64,000 nucleotides of DNA from Sipunculus nudus. Taxonomy: Eukaryota > Annelida > Sipuncula > Golfingiida > Sipunculidae. The stretch's first letter is position 1. Each line of letters starts with the position of its first letter. Where the stretch lies: assembly GCA_026874595.1 (NCBI GenBank), contig CM049308.1, positions 18,350,001 to 18,414,000 of the forward strand, written 5' to 3'. This document shows, one piece after another, positions 1-9,710 of this stretch. The position numbers and the translations under genes were made by a program. A model generated the notes under the pieces. It did no database searches. It saw only the letters and a list, made by a program, of their open reading frames with translations, and was not told where the DNA came from.

Positions 1-250
1 TGGTAGACTTAGCCGAGAGTTATACGGAGGCTCACGGCCTTACAGCAGGTCCTCGTTATGGCAATAATGTGCCGCGTCCAGCGCAACCGGTATCTCAGTC
101 TAGAGAGAAGCGAGAGCGCAGTCCGGGCGGTCAGACATTTCAGCCATCAGGAGGCAACAGATGATACTTATGTAATGAACTGGGACATAAGGCGCGGGAA
201 TGTAAGACTAGTGCCCGGTCGAGGCCTAGGTCTTCCCCTGAAGTAGGGCG
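1..250 (+). pseudogene. gag C-terminus with CCHC zinc knuckle (broken)
   Basis: Read in the frame containing 171-203, this stretch encodes a retroviral-type CCHC zinc knuckle (C-x2-C-x4-H-x4-C). The second Cys is at 171-173, the His at 186-188 and the last Cys at 201-203. The first Cys codon is now TGA at 162-164, one base from TGT or TGC. A basic, Arg/Ser/Pro-rich tail follows, as is usual after a nucleocapsid knuckle. The start of gag is outside the window. Confidence 0.7.
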
Positions 251-292
251 TGCTGCTGGCGATCAGCAGAGGTATAGGACTAATTTTAGCCA

Positions 293-307
293 CCCCCCCC
301 CCCCCCC
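293..307. repeat. Poly-C tract (15 C)
   Basis: An uninterrupted run of C lies between the nucleocapsid knuckle and the protease region. It would encode prolines in the gag frame. Such a run is prone to slippage and may add or remove a frame change. Confidence 0.9.
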
Positions 308-335
308 GTATAGCCCAAAACAGAAGCCTGAGACT

Positions 336-1076
336 ATGTCAATGGCAGTAGTCGAGGCGGAAACGGAGACAGTCGGTGCGGTGAAACCGGAAGTAGAGAG
401 TCCGAGTCAGTCGTTAGGATTTGCTGCCCAGACAGAAGGCGGAAACTCGTTACCTGTGTGTGAAGGGCTGGTGAATGGTAAGTCAGCGAGGGTGCTGCGG
501 GACTCGGGATGTTCCTCGGCAGGAATACGTGAGTCGTACGTCGAGCTGAATCAGTTCACCGGACACCAGGTCGATTGTAGGTTGTTCGACGGGTCTGTAA
601 GACAATTTCCTACGGCTAGGATTAATGTGGACTGTGCGTACTTTGTCGGTACTATCGAGGCAATGGTGGTCGGGGATGCTGTATGTGATTTAGCGCTAGG
701 TAACGTAGCGGGAGCGCGTGATCCGTATGATCCGGACCCTACGTGGAAGTCTGAGCGGTCCTCAGGCATAGTGTGTGACGGTGTAGAGTCACAAAAGGAG
801 GTGTCGTCCGCGGTGGAGACACGGAGCGCTGCACGTGAGAAACAGATACCGACGCGTAGCTTGAATGTTGCAAGCCCAGTTGCCGATGTGAGTCCGGCCG
901 AATTTTTGAAGGCGCAGGAGGAGGATCAGTCTTTAGCGCCGTATTGGAGGCTAGCTAGAGAGGCTAGAAATGATAGTCCATTTAGAATTGAGGACGGATA
1001 TTTAGCTCGGGTTGTGAGTGATAAACGGGGAGATCAAGATGGATCTCGAGTGGTGGTACCTCAGACGTTACGGTAG
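336..1076 (+). pseudogene. Retroviral-type aspartic protease and linker to integrase
   Basis: The frame from 336 carries an aspartic-protease-like segment: a Val-rich strand followed by the active-site triplet Asp-Ser-Gly (around 500-508), then hydrophobic strands and a conserved-looking ALGN segment near 693-704. Retroelement proteases work as dimers that cut Gag and Gag-Pol. The C-terminal half (from about 870) looks like the spacer seen upstream of the integrase zinc-binding region. A TAG at 1074-1076 interrupts the frame; the next codons continue in the same frame into the integrase HHCC region. No host function is implied. Confidence 0.75.
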
Positions 1077-2140
1077 GACGTCATGAGGATGGGCCACGAA
1101 GCGGTTATGGCGGGCCATCAGGGCATAGACAAAACGCACGACCGCGTAGAAATCAGTTTTTCTGGAAAGGGATGTATAATGACATTGCTGAGTTTTGCAA
1201 GTCCTGTCCCATTTGCCAGAAAACCATACCGAACGGCAAGGTGCCTGGAGCTACGTTAGGCCAGATGCCATTAATTGATGAGCCCTGGCGTAGAATTTCG
1301 ATAGATCTGGTTGGGCCGATCCATCCAGCGTCGGAGAGAGGTCACAGGTATATACTGACCGTTATGGATTATGCCACTAGATATCCGGAGGCTGTTGCTT
1401 GAAAGAACATAGATACTGTCTCCGTGGCTGATGCGCTAGTTGATATTTATGCGCGGATAGGAGTGCCGTCAGAGGTGCTTACCGACCTGGGAACACAATT
1501 TACGTCAGACCTCATGCGAGAAGTTAGCTGTGTTTTGTCTGTAAAACAGCTCACCACTACTCCTTACCATCCTATGTGCAACGGAATGGTGGAGAGATTC
1601 AATCGCACGTTAAAGTTAATGTTGAAACGGATGTGCGAGGAAAGACCGCGAGATTGGGATCGGTACCTCAGCGCCGTGCTTTTTGCGTACCGAGAAGCGC
1701 CACATGAGAGCACAGGGTTCTCACCCTTTGAGTTGCTCTATGGTAGGATCGTTAGAGGACCGATGCGGATTCTTAGGGATCTGTGGACCAAGCGAGATAC
1801 TAGCGTCGAGACTAAAACCACGTACCAATACGTCCTGGACTTACAAGACAAACTAAGCGACACATGCGCGTTAGCTAGAGAGGCGTTGAACAAATCAGCG
1901 AACAGACACAAACTGTTATATGATAGAGGTAAATGCACGCGCAGGTTTGAGGCCGGAGACGACGTTTTGTTGTTACTCCCGACGGAGCGGAACAAATTAA
2001 TGGTACAGTGGAAAGGCCCCTATACTATTGTAAACAGGGTTGGGGACTTAGACTATCGGATTAAGATTGGCGATAAGGTTAAAACCTTCCACGTGAATAT
2101 GCTGAAACAGTACCATGCTAGGAACGAGCCCCAGCATATT
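1077..2140 (+). pseudogene. Integrase: HHCC zinc finger, DDE core, GPY/F module
   Basis: After the stop at 1074 the frame resumes with the two His of an HHCC zinc finger (1095-1140). It then shifts by one base before 1172, where the Cys pair of the finger appears (C-K-S-C-P-I-C, about 1196-1216). The catalytic core follows: first Asp in S-I-D-L-V-G-P, second Asp in T-D-L-G-T-Q-F, and Glu in G-M-V-E-R-F-N. This is a D,D-35-E arrangement that inserts the cDNA into host DNA. A TGA at 1400-1402 interrupts the core. Near 2017 a W-K-G-P-Y motif marks the GPY/F module typical of Ty3/gypsy integrases, followed by F-H-V-N-M-L-K. Its position before the reverse transcriptase is the unusual point. Confidence 0.9.
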
Positions 2141-3100
2141 CTGGCAGCGGTAGCCAAGGGCGCACCTGATTCCATACATGATCCTGACGGTGTAGACGGT
2201 GAAACAGAGCCTCCCGTGTTCGGAGAGTTAAACCCAGAAGGGATTGATGAGGATGCCCACATGTCGTTACCGTCGTATGCGCGCCGCCAAACTGAGCGAG
2301 ATGTCCAGGTTAATGCCGACCTAAGCAAGCGTAAGCGCCGTGAAATACTCAGTCTGCTTAGGCAATATGGGGATGTATTCACAGATGTACCCAAGCTCAC
2401 CAATGTTGTTGAATGTAGCATTAAACTCTCATCTGATGTACCTGTAAAAACTAAGCCCTATAGGGTGCCTTTTGAACTGCGAGAGACAATGCGAACAGAA
2501 ATCCAGGAAATGTTAAACTCAGGCATTATTGAACAGTCAGATTCTAGCTATGCGTCCCCCTGTATCCTGCTTAGGAAACCTGACGGTAAGACTAGATTCG
2601 TGATAGACTACCGAAAGCTGAACCAATCAGTCGTGTTCGATCCTGAACCCATGCCGGATCCGGAAGCACTTTTTGTCGAAGTCGCGAAAAGCCAGTATTT
2701 TACAAAGCTTGACCTGACGAAAGGTTACTGGCAGATCCCTGTTTCTGAGGAACCCAGGGATAAGACGGCCATTCTTACCACCGACGGCCTTTACCAATTT
2801 AGGGTTATGCCATTCGGCCTGGTAACTGCCGGAGCGGTTTTCACCCGCATGACGCGGAAAATGTTCAGCGACATGCCGAATGTAATGTGTTAAGTAGATG
2901 ACGTGTTAATACACGCAGAGACTTGGGACGAGCACTTAAGAACTCTTAGAGAAGTGCTAGTTAGACTAGAATGTGCAAACTTAGCAGCTAAACCAGCTAA
3001 AACCTTCATAGGCTACCAGAACTTAGAGTTTTTGGGACACCTTGTAGGCACGGGCAACTTGGCCACTAATCCGGTTTTGCTCAAGAGAATATAGAGCACT
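2141..3100 (+). pseudogene. Ty3/gypsy reverse transcriptase, YVDD box interrupted
   Basis: This region follows the integrase in the same frame. Recognisable gypsy-type RT blocks are P-C-I-L-L-R-K-P-D-G-K, F-V-I-D-Y-R-K-L-N, F-T-K-L-D-L-T-K-G-Y-W-Q, and F-R-V-M-P-F-G-L. The enzyme copies the element RNA into cDNA. The catalytic Y-V-D-D box begins at 2891, but the Tyr codon is now TAA, so translation stops immediately before V-D-D. The thumb-side blocks (E-F-L-G-H-L-V near 3028) are present downstream. Another stop, TAG, lies at 3092-3094. Everything else in the domain is well preserved, which suggests fairly recent inactivation. Confidence 0.92.
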
Positions 3101-3720
3101 GATAGACCGAAGACAAAGAAGGCTTTGCGAGCATTCCAAGGTCTTACAGGGTACTATCGAAAATTCGTGCCAAACTATGCGGAAATAGCGGTGCCCTTGA
3201 CTGATCTAACGCGGAAAGGTCAACCTAACAAACTAGACTGGAAACCCGTACACGAGAACGCGTACTGTTCTCTAAAGGCTAAACTGTCAGACCCTCCCAT
3301 ACTGAAGCTACCTTATTTCAGTAAACGATTTTATTTGAAACGTGATGCATCTGATGTGGGTATTGGCTGTATCCTGATGCAGAGACACGAGGGGATCATG
3401 CACCCAGTAGCTTATGCCAGTCGTAAACTATTGCCCAGGGAGTGAAATTACTCCACCATCGAGAAAGAGTCATTAGCAATTGTATGGTCTGTACAGAAAT
3501 TTGAGATGTACCTGGCTTGTAGACCGTTCACCATTCAGACCGACCACAAACCATTAAAGTGTATTAGCAAATCAAAATGTGCTAACAAGAGAGTAATGAG
3601 ATGGGACTGGTTCTACAAGAGTTTAGATTTGATATTGAAGCAGTGTCAGGTAAACTAAACCATGGACCCGATTTTCTTAGCAGACTGCCTGAGTGTTAGG
3701 ATGTAATGAGCTATAATGTT
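3101..3720 (+). pseudogene. RNase H domain and end of pol (broken)
   Basis: From 3125 the frame gives the RT-RNase H connection (A-F-Q-G-L-T-G-Y-Y-R-K-F) and then an RNase H domain. The first catalytic Asp is in R-D-A-S-D-V-G near 3343, the Glu in I-E-K-E-S-L-A near 3464 and the next Asp in Q-T-D-H-K-P-L near 3540. RNase H removes the RNA strand during cDNA synthesis. A TGA at 3443-3445 splits the domain; the remaining part continues in the same frame. The end of pol is in a degraded stretch near 3650-3720. No integrase follows, which confirms the domain order. Confidence 0.88.
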
Positions 3721-3904
3721 TAGCCAGTTAAGTCTAAACATGTACAGGATTTTGCCCTGTGTCATAGCCCGTGGGCATGTACCAATGACAACTTATTACA
3801 TGACCCTTATGTATTGCTATGTATTGCTATATGTAAATATGTTTAGCTGGACCCTGTGAGATAGAACGATACGATGTATCGAGAAAATACTGTGTATTTT
3901 CTTT
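3721..3904 (+). other. Untranslated region between pol and polypurine tract
   Basis: No open frame of note. It is AT-rich with a short local direct repeat (TATTGCTATG near 3811-3830). Confidence 0.6.
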
Positions 3905-3919
3905 AAAAGGAGGGGGTGA
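3905..3919 (+). other. Polypurine tract (plus-strand primer)
   Basis: AAAAGGAGGGGG followed by TGA lies directly before the TGTCACC that starts the LTR. A purine-rich run at this place primes plus-strand DNA synthesis in LTR elements. Confidence 0.8.
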
Positions 3920-5041
3920 TGTCACCAGAAAATCTGTGACAATATGTACGGTGTTTTGTATCATAGTTTAACGAAGTCTGTTCTCTATTGATATTGACGT
4001 GAAGGGTCATCCTAAAGCGTTGACAGGTCTTGATTGTATATATATATTGTGTATTCTTGTATGAAATCCCATCGGCTATCAGCTAATTTATCTGTGTCAC
4101 GCATTGCGTGTATTACATCTGGTATGTGGGTCGCCATGGTGACGCTAGCAGTCATACTAGATCACATATATCCTTATATGGGACACTTGAGCCATAACCC
4201 AATCAGAGAACCGGATCGCCGTACACAGTGCACAGGCGATTGTGACGTCAGAGTTCAGGGAGAGACGCGGGACGCTGCTTCAGTTGGGGCTTGAAGCTTG
4301 AAGAGGCAGCACGCACGCACGGCAGAAAGAACATTGAAACGCTTAAACCCGCCAGTAACGGCATAGAAGCAAGCTTCTACATGAGGCAAGGACCCAGCTC
4401 ACGAGATCACAGCCGTGCTGCCGACAGAGCATCGTAGTGGCGGTAAAGTAAGTGCGCACGCGTCACCTGCCGGCCTAGTTAGGCTTGACCTAGATAATAA
4501 TCGCTGTAAGCCGTGAAACAATTGCTACACGAGTAATTTCAAGGACTCTAAGCTCATATTTAAACAAAGAGAGCTATTACCATTCTTGTGAACGTAAACA
4601 TACCCGGGTCGCTGTCAAGCAAGATCAGTTGAAGATCGCTAAACTCAGAAAGACTATATGGTACTAACCATACGCTAAATTCTATACAAAACAGTAACCA
4701 GAGATCTCTGAAGGAACTGGACTTTATTGTTTTTATACAAACCATGGACTCAGTAAATATCCTGTATTTTTAATGTGAAGGACTGTCGTACTGACACATC
4801 AACGCACACACACTCACAGCTATGTCTCAGTATGTATTGTCTTGAATTATATTTGTGAATTTAACCTGATGTCTCATAGTTTCTATTGATCTGGATGTAT
4901 GATTGTCTGGTATTTTTATACACCTGTAATGACCGGGATCTAATTTCTTGATTAGTGAAATCAAGTGGCGAGCGTAAACCCATCCCATTGTTTTATAGGA
5001 TATATCCGTTGTAAAGTTATCACGTTAAGTCAGGGGTGACA
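3920..5041 (+). mobile_element. 3' LTR of the Gmr1-like element, about 1.12 kb
   Basis: The proposed LTR starts with TGTCACC at 3920-3926, right after the polypurine tract, and ends with GGTGACA at 5035-5041. These are perfect 7-base inverted ends with the canonical TG..CA termini. The length of about 1120 bases is within the range of gypsy LTRs. The first third holds promoter-like motifs and the middle is GC-richer, like an R/U5 leader. The boundaries are inferred, since no second LTR is in the window to compare. Small open frames inside it look accidental. Confidence 0.75.
4172..4250 (+). promoter_or_regulatory. LTR U3 promoter motifs: CArG, CCAAT, CRE
   Basis: Three textbook motifs lie in order: CCTTATATGG (perfect CArG/SRF box) at 4172-4181, CCAAT at 4199-4203, and the palindromic CRE TGACGTCA at 4243-4250. 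A GC-richer leader-like stretch begins just after. This is the spacing expected of an LTR promoter, but no function is shown. Confidence 0.5.
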
Positions 5042-5522
5042 CAGAACTTGAAACTAAACAAGCCTGGGCGATAAGCCAATTCGCAAAGAAACTAAGCCCG
5101 GGGACACCTAACTAAATGATGGATTTTTGAAAATATAGAAACAATGATTTAAGAACGTATTGATGCCCCAACGGTTGCTCTATAAATAATATATTATATG
5201 AATACATCAAAACTACATAATTATGTGTACAAGCTGTCGCGCCCGAGTCCCAGACAACGCCTGCTGCAAAATGAAGATAACCAATTGCCTTTTTCCCTGC
5301 CTCCCTCCCTCTCAATTATAGGCACCAGTTAAGTTTCATTATCATTCATTTTTAATTTACAATTCCTTTTTTTTTAAATTACCTCAGTCGATCTGAAATG
5401 TGTAGGTGTTTATTCGTGGATCGGGGAATCAGTAAAATATACAAATTATAGCACTCGGTACATTTATTCTTTTTTATTCTTTTTTTTTATTTAAAGCTAT
5501 AGCATGCATGGGTAGATCATGA
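5042..5522. other. AT-rich flank, no gene seen
   Basis: Sequence between the LTR and the next hairpin. It has poly-T runs near 5366 and 5482 and no convincing open frame or splice-bounded exon. Confidence 0.6.
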
Positions 5523-5589
5523 TCGGATATTTGGTCTGAGCCATCTTAAGATGAGTTGCCTATCTTCAGATAGGCGACTCAATATCCGA
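5523..5589. repeat. Nested hairpin
   Basis: An inner 12-base stem (GAGTTGCCTATC at 5553-5564 and GATAGGCGACTC at 5569-5580, one G-T pair) closes on a 4-base loop. An outer 9-base pair, 5523-5531 with 5581-5589, encloses it, with 21 unpaired bases on the left side only. Confidence 0.7.
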
Positions 5590-5599
5590 ACATGCCATA

Positions 5600-6725
5600 T
5601 AGAATACAAAGTAGAAGACAATGAGCCATACTTTGTAAAGACTGGTCCAATATTGACAAAATTTCGATGGAAATAATAATTTGACATGTTTTCATGACCT
5701 TGACCTTAACCTACAGCTTCAAGAAATCGTTTCGATATACGATAGTTGAAAGTTACAAAGTGATTCCTGGTAAACTGTGTCCTGTTGAATGCTATATAAC
5801 AAAGGCAAGGATGCAAAATTGAGGACAAATGACAAACAGACAGACATATTTAAAAGTGACACAAAGCTGAGACCAGTTGACTTCACGAAGTTATGCAGAA
5901 GACGAAGGTGAAAAAAAAAAAATAGCCAAAATCTGTGAAGATAGGACCAGAATTGACAAAGCTATGAGTAAAATTACATTTTGAAGTGTTTCGAAGTGAC
6001 AGACATACTGGCAAAGTGACACAAAGCTGAGACCAGATGACTTGACCAAGATATGCAGAAGGCCCAGAAGAAGAAAATAAGCTGAAGTTTATGTAATCAA
6101 GGCTAATAGTTTGGGACATATGGCCCAAAAATGTATTGTTGTAGTGTTTCGAGTGCAGCGCTCCCTAGCGGCCATATCACGAAAATGAAAAATCATCTTT
6201 GAGATATTAGGTGTATGACATAAGATGTACCAGTTTCAAAAGGATTCCTGCAAAACGGTTGCCTGTTGAATGCTATATGTAAGACGCAAAAAACAGCAAG
6301 CAGACGAAATGGAGAATTACAGACAAGCAGAAAGACATGCTGATAAAGCGACACAATGTTGAGACATGATGACAGGACCTTGTCTTGTAGAAGACACAGA
6401 GGAAGAAATAAGCCTAAGTTTGTGAAGATAGGACGAATATTGACAAAAAGTTATGATGAAAATAAAGTTTCGAAGTTTTATGACCTTGACCTCGACCTTT
6501 GACCTATGTTGTCCAAAACAATAGGCTTCCAGGACTTTTGATTTTCAATCAACCCTGTAAGTTTCAGATCGATTGCTCCAAAAGTGTGGCCAGGAGAGTA
6601 CTGACAAACAAACACACGCAAACACACCCACAAACAGACATACGCAACTGACCAACATGCTTGCCGAAATCGAAGATTTCCAGCAAGCAACAACAGTTAT
6701 AATGGGAAAGTAAACGAATCATAAA
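5600..6725 (+). repeat. Decayed duplicate of CARD-gene intron sequence
   Basis: This stretch matches the intron at about 53.6-55.0 kb in the same order. Shared landmarks are TTCGAGTGCAGCGC followed by CCTAGCGGCCAT (6150 and 54048), the GGATTCCTGCAAAAC segment (6242 and 54142), and the end with AACATGCTTGCC-like sequence before CAGCAAGCAACA (6655 and 54975). Internally it contains several diverged copies of a unit with GACAAACAGACAGACAT and GTGACACAAAGCTGAGACCAG. No coding potential is seen. Confidence 0.65.
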
Positions 6726-6739
6726 CAGATAACCTTTCA

Positions 6740-7255
6740 TTAGTGCTGCTTGTTTAGAGAACTTTTCTAATTGCATTTCTGTGTTATATTATATTTGGTT
6801 TAATATCAGATTTGCAATACCATATTCAATACACATAACACACTTTAGATGATAGGTGTTCAACTGATAAAAATCAAGGGCTGACGTTATTTTTCTGAAC
6901 ATGAATTGTTATGCCTACACCTGAACGGATTTTAACCAACTGAAAGGAAACTATATTAATCGTAACTTTTCCGGGTACAATAAATTTACCTTCAGTATTA
7001 GACCTTCTTGTGTAAGACTTTTTAACAAATAATAAATGCATGTGTTATTTTATTGCAGGCAGAAGGACCGTCAAATCGGCAGCGAGTGTCGTGTTTGCTT
7101 GACCATTTGACCAGGCTACCCCCTGACTCCTGGACTGACTTCCTCTAATAACAACCATGTTGCCGAGCGCATAAGGGAGTGGGTATGTGTACCAAATTAT
7201 TTGAAACTCCATTATTATGGCTCGTATAGGACACACAGAAACCTGGATAAATCAG
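6740..7255 (+). repeat. Decayed duplicate of CARD exon and its flanking introns
   Basis: It is collinear with about 56120-56620. Shared pieces include the GGTTTAATATCAGATTTGCAAT stretch (6799 and 56182), the AGACCTTCTTGT segment before the acceptor (7000 and 56340), the exon itself, and GGCTCGTATAGGACACACAG after it (7219 and 56586). The later copy carries about 1.1 kb of extra sequence between this block and the preceding one. This shows genomic duplication, not retroposition, because intron sequence is included. Confidence 0.8.
7059..7182 (+). pseudogene. Broken copy of second CARD exon
   Basis: The copy has a good acceptor (TTATTGCAG ending 7058) and donor (GTATGT at 7183), and its first 29 codons match the CARD exon at 56400-56540. 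It is 124 bases long against 141, because 17 bases are missing after the Phe codon near 7140. The deletion shifts the frame and brings a stop immediately. No first-half CARD exon is seen upstream. It is therefore a dead fragment of a duplicated CARD gene. Confidence 0.85.
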
Positions 7256-7539
7256 TAAGGCATACCTGTATACAATGGATTTAGATTTTAACCATTTTAT
7301 TTGCATGCACATGAAGCAGGCTGAAGATTTTGAGATTTGATACAGTGTAACAGCGACCCTTACAGCACTTAATATTTGATTTGTTAACACTGATTTTACC
7401 TCTTGTTAAAATCCACTGTGTATTTGCAGGTCATGAACTAAATGCATTTAGTGCGACTTTATACGTGTATTTAAGTTAGCTTAATAACGTCAGGTTGTCT
7501 AGATGCTATTATACGGGGTTTCATATTACAATGTTAGCT
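7256..7539. other. Intergenic, nothing recognised
   Basis: AT-rich unique-looking sequence without a supported exon. Confidence 0.5.
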
Positions 7540-9205
7540 CACTTGCCAGAAAGTCATTGAGCTATAGTGATGGTCCTTTGTCCGTCTGTCTGCCCGGACG
7601 TCCGTTAAAAGGGCACGTTTTGAAACCGTTGGACCTATGAATCAGAAATTCAAATTACATTTAGATATTCCTAAGTGTTCTTTGCAGTCACAAAACTAGT
7701 AAACTGAGACTTCGTTCCTTTGAGAAATTAAAAATGCTTCATTTTCAATTAAAATAATATTTTTGCATTTCATGTCTGCCCAATATTAAAGCCACTGCTG
7801 TTTTGTTAGCCCCGCTGACTGAAAGTCATCTGAGCTATAGCAATCACTCTTTGCCCGTCGTCCATAGGTGTGTCCGTCCGTTAAACTGGCACTTTTTGAA
7901 ACCGTTAGATCTACGAATCTAAAATTCGGCCAAATGTCCCCTAATGTCTACCATGCCGAAAATTGGGGAACTTCAATTTCATTCCTTCCAGATATTGAGG
8001 AAAAGCTTAATTTTCCATTAAAAATCTCCTGTCACACTTAAAGACTTCCTAATATCAAAACCATTCATCTGTTTTGATCATATTCAAAATACATATATAT
8101 TTCCTATGTTCAAACCAGGAATAAGGTAAGTATTGCGTAATTTATTATTCAGGTTATGGACCCGAACATAATGCATTTTGTAAAAAAACAGGAAATATAT
8201 TTACTCATTTAACATGAGAATTGTTGAAGCTAGAGACTTTTTTTTCGGGATATAACTTTATTTAATCAAGATTCAATTCTATACCTAAAGTTAAATCTGA
8301 ATTTTGCAATTTTTTAAAGTTGATAGCATAAATATGAAATCCGTACCTTAAGGTTTGCTCAACTTTGGCCACGGCACTTTGTATTTTCTGCAAGTCTTGT
8401 GGATTGAATTTTCACAGCATGTACACTTAAGGATTTAATCTATTAAAATCTGAAATTTTAAAACAAAAACCCAGTTTTTGCATTTTTTGTCACACAGCCA
8501 ACATTGGTCACTAGAGGTCATTCAGTAAAGATCTCTCAACTTACCTGATTTGTTATGGGTCGCATAGGCAGCGGGAGTCACAGGTGTACAATTATTCTCA
8601 TATCACACCCTACACCCCGAATCAATCACCACCATCGCCCATATTTAGCTGACTGTAAGTCATCTGAGCTATAGTGATCTCTCTTGATCCGTCGTCCGTC
8701 CGGCCATCCGGACGTCTGTCCGTTAACAGGGCTCAAATCGTAACCGCTGGACCAGGAATCTTCTCTCTTGACACCCAGGGAGGTCCATGAAAAATCTCCT
8801 TGAAAACCTAAAATTAGGTCTCTGTTAATGATTTCCTCGGAGTTATGGTGCTCAGAATACCCCCCAGAATAATGAAAAATTTGATACATAAGCTCCAGTA
8901 TCTGAACAACTAATGCATTGATCACCTTGATTCTTTGCATACATATTGATCATGGAGTGCTTCATCAGTTCCTGCAGGCTGGTGGCGCCACCTATATTTT
9001 CCCAATTTTTACGAATCACCCATATTTTAGAGACCTTTAAAAAAGCGGCCATCCGTTAACAGGGCACAAATCAACCGTTAGACCTAGAAGCTTCTAACTT
9101 GACATCCTTGGAGGTCCATCAAAAATCCATCTAGTATCACACTATTGCCAATACCAACTGGTCAATCAGCTGAGCCTTATGACCCGTGGGTCACTTGTTT
9201 TTATC
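7540..9205 (+). repeat. Cluster of TCCGTCCG-type dispersed repeats
   Basis: At least three head-to-tail copies of one family begin near 7545, 7810 and 8650 with an AAAGTCATCTGAGCTATAG-like start, followed by TTTGTCCGTC tracts and GTTAAC or GTTAAA. The last copy contains CTGGTGGCGCCACC at 8980 and ends at about 9200 with CAGCTGAGCCTTATGACCC and GTGGGTCACTTG. Related copies lie at 31.1, 43.7, 47.5, 48.3 and 52.85 kb. Open frames inside are not shared between copies and look accidental. Confidence 0.7.
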
Positions 9206-9649
9206 TCAGAGAGATCGCTTTCTAGTGTGATGGGGGTTTAACAAACCATGAGAGGTTCTCTAATTATAACTATAATTCTGTAAAGTAAAATTGAAATGGC
9301 ATTATTCCTTCTTGAGCTTGAATAGATGTGGTGAAAATAATATTAAAAAAAACTATTGTTTAAAGACATCAGTTGTAAACCCGCCACTGCACTCGTATAT
9401 TGTAAATGGTACATGTCTGTCAAAGTTTCAACTTTCAGAGTTTACAGATTAAAAAAAAACCTGTCTTATAACTTCCTCACGAGTGAATTAAAAGTGAATA
9501 GGTAGAGATAATAAACTGAATATTTAATGACATAATTTACATCATAATTAGATGCTCTATATGATCTACAGTCAGACATTTACTCATAACAATGATAATA
9601 TCTAATGAAGCTGCATAAACATGCTATTTTTTCTTTCTTTAAATTATAG
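9206..9649. other. AT-rich, upstream of first recognised exon
   Basis: No gene is recognised. It ends in a pyrimidine tract and the acceptor of the exon at 9650. Confidence 0.5.
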
Positions 9650-9710
9650 ATGAGGGAATTAGAATCAACCATCCAGGAATCCAGTCATGCTGAAAAGTTG
9701 AAAAAAGAAG
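9650..9710 (+). CDS. Exon: coiled-coil end (shootin-like gene)
   Basis: The acceptor is AAATTATAG and the donor is GTAAAT. Of the three phases only phase 0 is open. It gives a charged helical stretch with repeated E/K residues (M-R-E-L-E-S-T-I-Q-E then H-A-E-K-L-K-K-E). The exon ends with one base of a split codon, which joins to GAT (Asp) with the next exon. Confidence 0.6.

Larger units (their letters stand above)
1..5041 (+). mobile_element. Gmr1-like Ty3/gypsy LTR retrotransposon, 3' part, broken
   Basis: The window opens inside the gag region of an LTR retrotransposon and runs through protease, integrase, reverse transcriptase and RNase H to a polypurine tract and a 3' LTR. The integrase precedes the reverse transcriptase, and both lie in one uninterrupted frame (1424-2890), so the order is native and not a rearrangement. 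That order is the hallmark of the Gmr1-like group within Ty3/gypsy. The element is dead: in-frame stops at 162, 1074, 1400, 2891, 3092 and 3443, and one frameshift between about 1140 and 1172. The 5' LTR, primer-binding site and most of gag lie outside the window, so LTR divergence and target-site duplication cannot be checked here. Confidence 0.9.

Noticed and set aside
4034..4294. 86-codon open frame in the LTR
   Set aside because: It overlaps promoter-like motifs of the LTR, and no known element protein is encoded there.
7540..9205. CRISPR-like or regularly spaced array
   Set aside because: Units are diverged, unequal in length and belong to dispersed eukaryotic repeats.
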